A DNA stretch of 6,416 nucleotides, from contig JAIVJE010000445.1 of the NCBI GenBank assembly GCA_020200195.1, positions 1-6,416 of the forward strand, in the 5' to 3' direction. The translations under genes were made by a program, and so were the position numbers. Source of the stretch: Acidobacteriota bacterium (GTDB lineage: Bacteria > Acidobacteriota > Vicinamibacteria > Vicinamibacterales > 2-12-FULL-66-21). Below, one piece after another: positions 1 through 6,290 of the stretch (positions within the stretch are counted from its first letter, which is position 1; each line of letters opens with the position of its first letter). The notes beneath the pieces were generated by a model. That model was not told the DNA's origin, did no database searches, and was given only the letters and a program-made list of their open reading frames with translations.

Positions 1-531
1 ATCGAGCTGCTCCATCGGTCGGGACTCTACGTCGTCGGCGGTATCATCGTGGGAAATCCGGGCGACACGCGCGAATCCATACAGACCAACCTGGACTTCG
101 CCCGCCGGTACGTGGACTGGCCGTACATCCAGCATCCGACACCCTATCCGGGGACGCCGATGACGAACGAATTCCGGCGCCGTGGCCTCGTCGTGAGCGA
201 TCGGGCGGAGGAGTACGACGGTACGACCGCGGTCGTGAGGAGCGAACACCTCGCGGCCGAGGAGATCGAGTTCATGCGCTGGAGCGCGGAACGGTGGATG
301 AAGGTGCGGCACCTGCCGGCGGTGCTCAGACACTACCCGTCGTTCGTGCTGCAGCACGCGCCGCGCATGCTGGCGCATACGTTCCGTGGCAGCACGTGGC
401 GTTCGGTGGTGGGGCTGGAAAGCACGCGCACGGTCTTCACACGCTACAAAGCCATCCGCCGCGCAGAGCGCGAGTACCTACGTCCGGAGGCGGCGCGCCG
501 CGACCCTCTGACGCAGCAGACTGCGCATTAA
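1..531 (+). CDS. B12-binding-type radical SAM protein, C-terminal fragment (5' truncated by window)
   Basis: The reading frame is open from the first base and ends at TAA 529-531, giving 176 visible residues, so the start and the catalytic core lie upstream of the window. The visible part begins at the end of the radical SAM barrel (GGIIVGNPGDTRESI, about residues 13-27), followed by the conserved segment DWPYIQHPTPYPGTPMT (39-55) and a basic, helical C-terminal tail. This pattern is typical of the large B12-binding-domain radical SAM family (BchE/HpnP-like methyltransferases and relatives). The CxxxCxxC cluster motif and the B12 domain would be upstream and cannot be seen. A GTG at 49 opens a shorter frame, but homologous sequence continues in front of it, so it is not the start. 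The substrate cannot be inferred. The family assignment is fairly sure; the exact role is unknown. Confidence 0.85.
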   Translation: MELLHRSGLYVVGGIIVGNPGDTRESIQTNLDFARRYVDWPYIQHPTPYPGTPMTNEFRRRGLVVSDRAEEYDGTTAVVRSEHLAAEEIEFMRWSAERWMKVRHLPAVLRHYPSFVLQHAPRMLAHTFRGSTWRSVVGLESTRTVFTRYKAIRRAEREYLRPEAARRDPLTQQTAH

Positions 532-585
532 GCTGATTACGGGAGGCAGTGCACGCGGTGTGCCTTTCAGTGGCGGCACGGCGAG

Positions 586-717
586 TCAAACGCGACGCCA
601 GCTGGCCACCAGCGCGAACGGCAGGACAAGCGCAGCCACTGCGAGCAGCACTACTGCGACAAGGCCGCCCGTCAAGACCCCGGGATCAATGATCGCGGGC
701 GAGCTGTGCCTGACCAT
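586..717 (-). CDS. Possible 43-residue single-span membrane peptide, or tail of a lost gene
   Basis: This frame opens with ATG 717-715 and ends with TGA at 586-588. It encodes 43 residues with one strongly hydrophobic stretch (about residues 14-38, GVLTGGLVAVVLL then AVAALVLPFALVA) and a short basic end (SWRRV). That layout fits a small membrane protein or the C-terminal anchor of a larger protein. A GAGGA run directly abuts the ATG, which is too close for a normal ribosome binding site. It overlaps the 3' end of the DUF1801 remnant in another frame. It may be the tail of a gene whose front was deleted and joined to DUF1801. I do not recognise a family, and coding status is doubtful. Confidence 0.25.
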   Translation of the reverse strand: MVRHSSPAIIDPGVLTGGLVAVVLLAVAALVLPFALVASWRRV

Positions 718-949
718 TCCTCGGGCTGAGGCAGATGGCCTCGGATGCGCGCTCGGAGGGCCCGTACCCAATCACCAGCGCATTGTATTGGTCGTAGACC
801 AACTCAAAGGCACCCGGCAGCCGTTTCCGCATCTTCGAGAGGATCACGCGCGCGCGTGAGGCGATTTCGGGTGTGTAGCGCGCGATGCATTCGGCGAGTT
901 GGGCGCTCGAAGACTTGCTTACCACTCGACCGGTCCTGGTGGCGACCAT
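686..949 (-). pseudogene. DUF1801-type protein, C-terminal half missing
   Basis: Translation from ATG 949-947 gives 87 residues; a GTG at 985 gives 99. Residues 23-72 (ARYTPEIASRARVILSKMRK, RLPGAFELVYDQYNALVIGY, GPSERASEAI) match the N-terminal half of DUF1801-type proteins, small proteins of unknown function usually about 130-145 residues long. After ASEAI the family normally continues with a strand and a conserved aromatic region. Here it changes to an unrelated tail (CLSPRNGQAQLARDH) and stops at 686. None of the three minus-strand frames down to about 540 contains the missing half, so this is a deletion, not a simple frameshift. An AGGA about 10 nt before the ATG could serve as ribosome binding site. 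It lies 45 bp (or 9 bp if GTG is used) downstream of the acetyltransferase gene on the same strand, so co-transcription is possible. The domain call is fairly good; function is unlikely. Confidence 0.6.
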
Positions 950-994
950 GCCTGAAGGTCCTACCGACGCCACGCCGGGCGCCACAGCTTTCGA

Positions 995-1618
995 CTACTT
1001 GCGCGGCTCGTCGGGTGCACCGTGAGGCTCACCCTCGTCTGAGACTCGGAACTCACCGGCCTCGGCGGCCTTCAGGAGCGAACGCGCCTGTTCGGCGTCA
1101 GTGTCGGCGACGAAGATCTCCACTGCGCCGAGTCCATCGAGTGTGAGTCCGTGCGTATGTCGCAGCGATTCACCACGCACGACCGTCGCGATGCCGGCTG
1201 CCTCCAGAAAAACCTCCGAGTACCCGAGGGCGCTACGCGCACGGTGGCTGGTTTCATTTTGCAGCAACGCGTCGGAGCCCATCTCCGTGCAACCGCGGGA
1301 CAACACCCACTGTTCGGCGGCATCAATCAACTTCCTGCCGACCCCACGTTCACGGTGCGAGGGTTCGACGTACCATCCTTCAATGTAGCCAACCGGACGC
1401 GCGGTGCACCCTTCTGCCCAGTCGCGAAGTGCCACCTCGGCGAACCCAACGAGCTGGCCATCCGGATCAGCCGCAACCAGCACCGCGTTTCGCTCTGAGT
1501 CCGCGAGAATCTCGATCTGCTCGCGTGTCAGTTCATCCCGCGAGGAATCCGGCCAGAGACATTCCCGGAGCCGAAGCCACGTGGCATGTTCGTCGGAGCG
1601 GAGCGTGCGGATCTCCAT
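995..1618 (-). CDS. AAC(6')-type GNAT acetyltransferase fused in frame to the C-terminal half of a DUF2007 domain
   Basis: ATG 1618-1616 gives 207 residues; an in-frame start at 1663 adds 15 residues unlike the family, so the internal ATG is preferred. Residues 1-136 look like the aminoglycoside 6'-N-acetyltransferase type of GNAT enzymes: WLRLRECLWPD (14-24), GYIEGWYVEP (77-86), the acetyl-CoA binding turn RERGVGRKL (89-97), and GCTEMGSDALLQNETSH (109-125) followed by ALGYSEV. The family normally ends just after this with a strand such as ERVVxFRK, at about 145 residues. That strand is absent. From about residue 137 the chain continues as EAAGIATVVRGESL...GAVEIFVADTDAEQARSLLKAAEAGEF, which resembles the second half of DUF2007 (a putative signal-transducing module) without its first strand and helix. 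No strong Shine-Dalgarno sequence is visible (AAGAA near -8). Acetyltransferase activity, and aminoglycosides as substrate, are uncertain because the C-terminal strand is replaced. Confidence 0.75.
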   Translation of the reverse strand: MEIRTLRSDEHATWLRLRECLWPDSSRDELTREQIEILADSERNAVLVAADPDGQLVGFAEVALRDWAEGCTARPVGYIEGWYVEPSHRERGVGRKLIDAAEQWVLSRGCTEMGSDALLQNETSHRARSALGYSEVFLEAAGIATVVRGESLRHTHGLTLDGLGAVEIFVADTDAEQARSLLKAAEAGEFRVSDEGEPHGAPDEPRK

Positions 1619-1654
1619 CGTGTTCTTCGGCTGGCCGACGCATCTCGATGAGCC

Positions 1655-1683
1655 GCGGCGCACACGCGAGAGTGTGTCGCCGC
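1655..1683 (-). terminator. Strong GC-rich hairpin between two minus-strand genes
   Basis: Arms 1655-1665 (GCGGCGCACAC) and 1672-1683 (GTGTGTCGCCGC) pair over 11 bp with one bulged T at 1677 and a six-base loop. On the minus strand the hairpin starts 16 nt after the stop of the DUF4160/DUF2442 remnant and ends about 36 nt before the preferred acetyltransferase start. No T tract follows it, so intrinsic termination would be weak; it could instead slow transcription or shape the 5' leader. It is the clearest structure in this 81-bp gap. Confidence 0.3.
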
Positions 1684-1699
1684 CGAGGACGACATCGCG

Positions 1700-2083
1700 T
1701 TAGCCGGCTTGGTGACCGGCGTGCGATCGGTCCGCCCAACCGCGAGCCATCCTCATGAGATCGGCATGGAGTAGCGGCCAGTCATGTAGCGTCGCTGGAG
1801 CAAAGTCGGCACCGTTGGGCCATACGAGAGTTCCCACTTCCGGGTCCAGGATCACAGCATTGAACGTCCTGAGATCCTGCAGCGCACAAACAGCCTGATG
1901 GATTTCGGCCCAAGCCTCGACCAAACGCTGTTGCGTTCGAGGAAGACTGCCTCCGATGCACTCCACTGGCTGAATCGCAAACACCGCCGCGGCGCTCTGA
2001 TAGTACGCGTAAAAGTGCGGCGGTGATTGTAGCCCTACGTCGTTCCGATACTCAGAAGAATGAACGGCTGCGATGGCAGGAAT
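1700..2083 (-). pseudogene. DUF4160 fragment joined in frame to the tail of a DUF2442 domain
   Basis: The open frame runs from 2191 to stop TAA at 1702-1700, but family-like sequence begins only at 2083 (IPAIAAV). There the codon is ATT where a start Met would be expected, which may be a lost start codon. The first part (SPPHFYAYYQ and GGSLPRTQQRLVEAWAEIH) resembles DUF4160, whose usual core is PPHFHxxY; the second His is Tyr here. The chain then passes directly into LRTFNAVILDPEVGTLVWPNGADFAPATL, which resembles the C-terminal half of DUF2442 (F-x-V-x-D-x-x-x-GT-x-x-WPNGADxxP). DUF4160 and DUF2442 genes are commonly adjacent and suspected to form toxin-antitoxin-like pairs. The end of DUF4160 and the start of DUF2442 are missing, as if a deletion spanned the gene boundary. 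Expression could still occur from ATG 2191, which directly follows the dehydrogenase stop codon, adding about 36 residues encoded largely by GCAC repeats. Confidence 0.6.
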
Positions 2084-2127
2084 AGGCTTGAGGCGGAAAT
2101 GAGCATTTCGGCGACTACCCACCGCGG

Positions 2128-2176
2128 GCACGTGCACAGCACCGCACCCTGCACCCATGCACCTTGCACGTGCACC
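2128..2176. repeat. GCAC-rich imperfect short repeat array
   Basis: Eight GCAC tetramers occur within 49 bp, separated by 1-4 bases. The 10-mer GCACGTGCAC occurs at both ends (2128-2137 and 2166-2175), and each copy contains the palindrome GCACGTGC. The array lies in the gap between the dehydrogenase stop (2192) and the first family-like residue of the DUF4160 remnant (2083). It resembles the low-complexity microrepeats found between genes in some GC-rich environmental bacteria. No function is evident. Confidence 0.6.
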
Positions 2177-2191
2177 ACTCTGTATCTGCAT

Positions 2192-3319
2192 CTACATCGC
2201 CGCTCGATAGATCTCGAGCGCACCGGTTTCGTCGAACGGCCGGGGGTTGAAGGTGCCCGTCCATTGTGCCGCAGCGTCCCGCGCGAGATCAGGGAGCGCT
2301 CCCGCATCGACACCGCTGCCGGCGAGCCTGGTCGGAAGGTCACCTGCGGCCCTCAACCCCTCGAGCCAGCGGGCCAGCGTTTCGCACGCATCCCGTTCGT
2401 TGACGCCGATCAGCGCTCCGTACAGGTCGCCGGCGACGGTTCCGTTCCACCGGACGACGTGGGGAAGGAGGATAGCGAGGGCGAGCCCGTGAGTGAGGCC
2501 GAACCGCGCGGTGAGCGGGTTCGCGCACGCGTGGGCCGCGCCGAGCATCGACTGTTCGATCGCCATGCCCGCGAAGTGGGCACCGAGCTGCATCGCCGCC
2601 CGCGCTTCGAGGTCCTCGGGATGCGCGAGGACGCGCGCGAAGTTGTCGCTCAGCAGCCGCCAGGACTGCTGCGAAAACGCCGCAGACAATGCCGTGCGCT
2701 TCACGGTCACTGCGGTTTCCACCGCGTGCGCGATCGCGTCGAAACCGGCCATGGCCGTCACCGCCCGGGGCGCCGTTCGCGTGAGGACGGGATCGAGGAT
2801 TGCGACCCTGAACGCCCCGCTCGGATCTCCACACGCCATCTTCACGTGCGTGGCGGCATCCGAGAGGACGGCATAGCTCTGCGCTTCGCTGCCGGTACCC
2901 GCCGTCGTCGGAATACCAATCATCGGCAGCAGCGGAGTCGTGGCCTTCCCGTACCCACGGTAGTCGGCAATGACGCCGCCGTTGGTCAGAAGGAAATTGA
3001 TCCCCTTGGCCGCGTCGAGCGAGCTGCCGCCGCCGACCCCGATGATTGAATCGACCTCGAGACCGGCGGCAAACGCGCGTCCGTTCTCCATCATGGCGCT
3101 GTCCGGGTTGACGCCGAACTCATGAAACGGGAGCGCAGCGATGCCGGCCGCGTCGAGCGATCGCACGACCGAGGCTACATGGCCCGTCTCGACGAGCCCC
3201 GCGTCCGCCACGAGCAGCGTGCGGCGGAACCCAAGATCCCGCGCCACAGTGCCTGTCCGCTCGGAGCTGCCCTGACCGAAAATCACGCGCGTTCTCGGCT
3301 GGAATTCGAACGGAACCAT
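2192..3319 (-). CDS. Iron-containing alcohol dehydrogenase family protein
   Basis: This 375-residue protein has the usual length of the family. It is a cytoplasmic NAD(P)-dependent oxidoreductase that interconverts an alcohol and an aldehyde or ketone. The N-terminal half carries the nucleotide-binding motif GVGGGSSLDAAKG (94-106) and IPTTAGTGSEAQ (136-147). The C-terminal helical half holds the metal site: D194 and H198 in GFDAIAHAVE, H263 in GAAHACANP, and H277 in LTHGLALA, matching the four ligands known in FucO-like enzymes. The residue corresponding to the conserved His267 of FucO is Asn267 here (HACANPL rather than HGMAHPL), which may be a subfamily trait affecting proton transfer or substrate. 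ATG 3319-3317 fits the family start (FEFQPRTRVIFGQGS). There is no clear Shine-Dalgarno sequence. It is divergent from the MFS transporter across 41 bp, suggesting joint regulation and a shared catabolic pathway. The substrate is unknown. Confidence 0.92.
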   Translation of the reverse strand: MVPFEFQPRTRVIFGQGSSERTGTVARDLGFRRTLLVADAGLVETGHVASVVRSLDAAGIAALPFHEFGVNPDSAMMENGRAFAAGLEVDSIIGVGGGSSLDAAKGINFLLTNGGVIADYRGYGKATTPLLPMIGIPTTAGTGSEAQSYAVLSDAATHVKMACGDPSGAFRVAILDPVLTRTAPRAVTAMAGFDAIAHAVETAVTVKRTALSAAFSQQSWRLLSDNFARVLAHPEDLEARAAMQLGAHFAGMAIEQSMLGAAHACANPLTARFGLTHGLALAILLPHVVRWNGTVAGDLYGALIGVNERDACETLARWLEGLRAAGDLPTRLAGSGVDAGALPDLARDAAAQWTGTFNPRPFDETGALEIYRAAM

Positions 3320-3360
3320 CTGAAGTAAACTCTATCACCCGGTTCCGCCAGATACTGCTT
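3320..3360. promoter_or_regulatory. 41-bp divergent intergenic region, dehydrogenase / transporter
   Basis: The two start codons (ATG on minus at 3319, GTG on plus at 3361) are separated by only 41 bp, which must hold the translation signals of both genes and any promoters not placed inside the coding regions. I see no convincing -10/-35 pair, no good Shine-Dalgarno sequence on either strand and no clear operator palindrome. AGTAAACTCTATCA at 3324-3337 is the only AT-richer stretch. The role is inferred from layout alone. Confidence 0.4.
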
Positions 3361-4701
3361 GTGACGAACAGCGCGCACGCACCACAGCTGCGTCTCACCC
3401 CCACCGAGTGGCTGATTTGCATCATCGCCGCGATCGGATTCGCGTTCGATACCTACGAGCTGCTCATGCTGCCGCTGATCGTCGGGCCCGCGCTCGGCGA
3501 GCTCGTGAACGCCCGGCTCGGTACGCCGGAGTATGCGCAGTGGGTCGGCCGCCTGTTCTTCGTTCCCGCGGTGTTCGGAGGCATCTTCGGCCTGCTGGGC
3601 GGATACTTGACGGACCGCTTCGGCCGGCGCAGCGTGCTCACGTGGAGCATTCTGCTGTACGCCTTCTCGGCGCTGGCGGCCGGATTCGCGACGAACATCT
3701 ACTGGCTGCTGTTCTTCCGGTGCACGACGTTCGTCGGCGTATGCGTCGAGTTCGTGGCGGCCACCGCATGGCTCGCCGAGCTGTTCTCCGAGCCGAAGCG
3801 GCGCGAACGCGTGCTCGGTTATACACAGGCGTTCGGGTCCGTCGGCGGCATTCTCGTGACGGCGGCCTACTACCTGTGCGTCACCTACGGTGAGCGCTTT
3901 CCCGCGATCGCCGGAGGTCACGCGGCCTGGCGCTACACGCTGATCTCGGGGATCATTCCGGCGATTCCCCTCATCATCATTCGTCCATTTCTGCCGGAGT
4001 CGCCGATCTGGCGCGAGAAGAAGAAGGCGGGCACGCTGAAGCGGCCGAGCGTCGCGGAACTGTTCGCACCCAGATTCCGCAAGACGACGATCGTCACGAC
4101 GATCATGTTTGCGTGCAGCTACGGCGCCGCCTTCGGTGCGATTCAGCACATGCCGCGCATCGTCCCGGGACTGGAGGACGTACGTACGCTGGCGCCGGCG
4201 GCCCGTCAGCAGGCGGTTAGCGCAGTCCAGTCGTTCCAGGAATTCGGCGGCCTGCTCGGGCGCATGCTGCTCGCCTTCCTCGCCGTCCGCATCCTCGCGC
4301 GACGGCCACTGTTGTGGGTATTCCAGGTGCCGGGTCTCTTCGTCGTTCCGCTGGTGTTCTTTCTCGCGGCGGACTCGTCACTCGAGTGGGCGAAGTGGGG
4401 GATCTTCTTCGCCGGGTTGTTCACCGTCGCCCAGTTCAGCTTCTGGGGCAACTATCTCCCGCGCGTGTACCCCACTTATTTGCGCGGCACCGGCGAAAGC
4501 TTCGCCGCGAATGTCGGCGGCCGCATGATTGGCACGTTCGCTGCGTACGTGACACCGACGATGGCCGCGTCGATGCCGGGGGGCTCGCCGACGCGACAGC
4601 TCGCGTACGCAGCGGCCGCCGTGGCCCTGGTCGTGTACGTGGTCGGATTCCTGACCAGCTTTAAGCTCCCGGAGCCCAAGGAGCAGGAGCTACCAGAATG
4701 A
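3361..4701 (+). CDS. MFS transporter, aromatic-acid/sialate-type (AAHS/SHS-like) proton symporter
   Basis: This 446-residue inner-membrane protein has about 12 hydrophobic segments. Key signs of the major facilitator superfamily are the acidic residue in TM1 (GFAFDTYELLML, D30), the loop 2-3 motif GGYLTDRFGRR (80-90), the LPESPIWREKKKAG segment after TM6 (211-224), and the late motif YLRGTGESFAANVGGRM (373-389), which resembles the RGTGxGxxxNxGR element of acid:proton symporters. The best fit is a carrier for a small organic or aromatic acid, but the substrate is not determined. A GTG start at 3361 is used because no ATG occurs before residue 36, inside TM1. The ribosome binding site is not recognisable. 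The divergent alcohol dehydrogenase is probably its functional partner. The TGA stop is the first codon of the downstream TGATCGGG repeat. The gene appears intact. Confidence 0.9.
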   Translation: MTNSAHAPQLRLTPTEWLICIIAAIGFAFDTYELLMLPLIVGPALGELVNARLGTPEYAQWVGRLFFVPAVFGGIFGLLGGYLTDRFGRRSVLTWSILLYAFSALAAGFATNIYWLLFFRCTTFVGVCVEFVAATAWLAELFSEPKRRERVLGYTQAFGSVGGILVTAAYYLCVTYGERFPAIAGGHAAWRYTLISGIIPAIPLIIIRPFLPESPIWREKKKAGTLKRPSVAELFAPRFRKTTIVTTIMFACSYGAAFGAIQHMPRIVPGLEDVRTLAPAARQQAVSAVQSFQEFGGLLGRMLLAFLAVRILARRPLLWVFQVPGLFVVPLVFFLAADSSLEWAKWGIFFAGLFTVAQFSFWGNYLPRVYPTYLRGTGESFAANVGGRMIGTFAAYVTPTMAASMPGGSPTRQLAYAAAAVALVVYVVGFLTSFKLPEPKEQELPE

Positions 4702-4743
4702 TCGGGAATCGGGTGATCGGCTGATCGGGTGATCGGGGGGATC
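4699..4743. repeat. TGATCGGG microrepeat tract
   Basis: Five 7-8-bp units follow one another: TGATCGGG (4699), AATCGGG (4707), TGATCGGC (4714), TGATCGGG (4722) and TGATCGGG plus extra G residues (4730). The first unit contains the stop codon of the transporter gene and the tract ends 11 bp before the peptidase ATG. It fills almost the whole 53-bp gap between the two same-strand genes. Such slippage-prone tracts are seen between genes in some GC-rich environmental bacteria; no protein-binding role is shown. Confidence 0.75.
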
Positions 4744-4754
4744 TTCGAAGAGTC

Positions 4755-5904
4755 ATGACGACACGATTACCGCTAGTCGCGCTACTCATGGTCATGCTCG
4801 CGCACGCTCCGGGATCGGCGCAGACCGCGGATTGGAAAGCGCTCGAGGCGGAGGCGCTGAAGACGCTGCAGGCGTACATCCGGATCGACACGTCGAACCC
4901 GCCGGGAGACGTCACGAAGGCGGCGGATCTGCTCGCATCTGTTCTGGACCGTGAGGGCATTCCGGTCAAGCGATACGAGTCTGCGCCCGGCCGATCCATT
5001 CTGCTCGCGCGCCTCGAGGGCAGCGGCAGCGCCAAGCCCATCCTGCTGCTTCACCACATGGACGTCGTCCCCGCCGATGCGGCGCGCTGGAAGCGTGACC
5101 CCTTCGGCGGAGAGATTGCCGACGGCGCGATCTGGGGCCGGGGCTCCATGGACATGAAGGGGATCGGCGTATCGCACCTCTACGCGTTCATCGCGCTCAA
5201 GCGGCAAAAAGTCCCGCTCGATCGCGACATCTTGCTGATGGCGGTTCCGGACGAGGAAGTCGGCGGCGGAGCCGGAGCGGTGTGGATGCGCAACAATCAC
5301 TACGCGGACTTCGAGCCGGAGTACATCCTGGATGAAGGAGGCTTTGGTAGCCGCGATCTGTTCGTGCCTGGCAAGCTGGTGTTCGGTATCTCAGTGGCGG
5401 AGAAAAAGATCCTGTGGATCAAGCTGACCGCGGAGGGGGTGGCCGGTCACGGTTCGCAGCCGCACGACCGGAACCCGAACGACCGGCTGATCAAAGCGCT
5501 GGCGCGTCTGCTGGGGGAGCCGCTTCCGGCGATGCCGTTCAGTGTCGTGGACACCTTCAAGACGCGCGTCGGCACGCTGGTTGAGAACAAGTTCAACAAC
5601 GCGATCCAGCACTCGACGATTTCGATTACCAGCCTGCGATCGGGCGTGGGAGAGCCGCCAAAGGTGAACGTCATCCCGTCGCCGCCATCCCGACGCCATC
5701 GTCTCGCCGATGATCGTGCCATACGGGACTGACGCGAACGGTTTCCGTCCTCGCGGGGTCAAGAGTTACGGGTTCGTGCCGGCAATTCTTCCGGCGGCGG
5801 CGCTCGCGTCCATGCACGGCGATGCCGAGTTCATGCCGCTCGACGCGCTCGGCCCGGCGATCGAGATAATCTTCGATGCGCTGAAACAAACCGCGTCGAA
5901 GTAA
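4755..5904 (+). pseudogene. Exported M20-family metallopeptidase, broken by an internal out-of-frame deletion
   Basis: ATG 4755 begins a signal peptide (MTTRLPLVALLMVMLAHAPG, likely cleaved near SAQ at 21-23), so the product would be exported. Frame 1 then shows nearly all of the M20 zinc-site sequence: LLLHHMDVVPADAARW with H101 and D103, GRGSMDMKG with bridging D133, VPDEEVGG with catalytic E167/E168, and ILDEGG (191-196). The lid domain includes GHGSQPHDRNPNDR with H232. After KVNVIPS (303-309) the frame changes to unrelated residues and stops at TGA 5730-5732. The next frame, readable from about 5677, gives RRHPDAIVSP, MIVPYGTDANGFRPRG and ASMHGDAEFMPLDA (last metal-site His codon at 5815-5817), ending at TAA 5902-5904. 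Roughly 60 residues expected between these parts are absent from all frames, so deletion plus frame change has inactivated it. GAAGAG sits only 2 nt before ATG. It ends tail-to-tail with the next gene, with zero spacing. Confidence 0.85.
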
Positions 5905-6282
5905 TCATCGAGCTCGCGCAGATGAGGTCCGCCTCGCGCTAATCTCCGCCTGAGCCGTCTTGGTCAGCTTGGCAAACACAAGGTCGTACGCCTCCGAAAT
6001 GCGGCCGGCGATTTCGCGATCGCTCAGCGCGTCGAATCGCTCCAGGGAGACCCACTTCGCGCGCGCAAGGTAAGGAGCGGGGATGACGCCCTCCTGTTCG
6101 AGGAGTTCGGTGAAGCCCTCGTCGGAGCACTTGAACGACAATCGCTGTGACGCGGCAGGATCGGTTGCGGCGACCGCGAACATCTTCCCACCGACTTTGA
6201 AAACCAGATCGGAGTCCCACTGGATGTGCTCAGTGGCGCCTGGCAATGCCCGGCAGATTTTTCGAAGGCGGTCCAGATTCAT
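5905..6282 (-). CDS. MmcQ/YjbR family protein
   Basis: This 125-residue protein matches the family length (about 115-125). ATG 6282-6280 is preferred because MNLDRLRKICRALPGATEH is the usual family N-terminus; the frame can be extended to 6348, but those residues are encoded by the REP-like repeat. Family signs are the LPGATE...W start, DLVFKVGGKMFAV (27-39), SFKCSDEGFTELLEQEGVIP, and APYLARAKWVSLE, followed by an alternating helical end (REIAGRISEAYDLVFAKL). The fold (CyaY-like) is predicted to bind DNA in some members, but the cellular role is not established. The gene stops at 5905, directly abutting the stop of the plus-strand peptidase remnant. No Shine-Dalgarno sequence is seen in the 8 bases between the repeat hairpin and ATG. 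It seems intact. Confidence 0.88.
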   Translation of the reverse strand: MNLDRLRKICRALPGATEHIQWDSDLVFKVGGKMFAVAATDPAASQRLSFKCSDEGFTELLEQEGVIPAPYLARAKWVSLERFDALSDREIAGRISEAYDLVFAKLTKTAQAEISARRTSSARAR

Positions 6283-6290
6283 GCCGACAG

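Noticed and set aside
541..570. Terminator after the radical SAM gene (GGCA...TGCC hairpin)
   Set aside because: The stem is short with a three-base bulge and only CTTTC after it, so it is too weak to call.
1620..1715. Integron attC site upstream of the AAC(6')-like gene (hairpin plus GTTAGCC at 1699-1705)
   Set aside because: The GTTRRRY core is not matched exactly, there is no matching RYYYAAC partner at the expected distance, and the outer pairing is short and asymmetric.
2128..2176. CRISPR-like array
   Set aside because: The repeated unit is only 4-10 bp with 1-4 bp between units and no unique spacers.
2060..3049. A 329-codon open frame on the plus strand, opposite the alcohol dehydrogenase
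   Set aside because: Its translation is Arg/Gly/Asp-rich and has no family motifs, while the opposite strand encodes a full, motif-complete dehydrogenase. It is a GC-driven shadow.
3283..4149. A 288-codon open frame on the minus strand, opposite the transporter
   Set aside because: It has charged, low-complexity composition with no recognisable domain, and lies wholly across an intact MFS gene.
5670..5732. Programmed ribosomal frameshift in the M20 gene
   Set aside because: No slippery heptamer or downstream structure stands out, and about 60 expected residues are missing from all frames, which a frameshift alone cannot explain.
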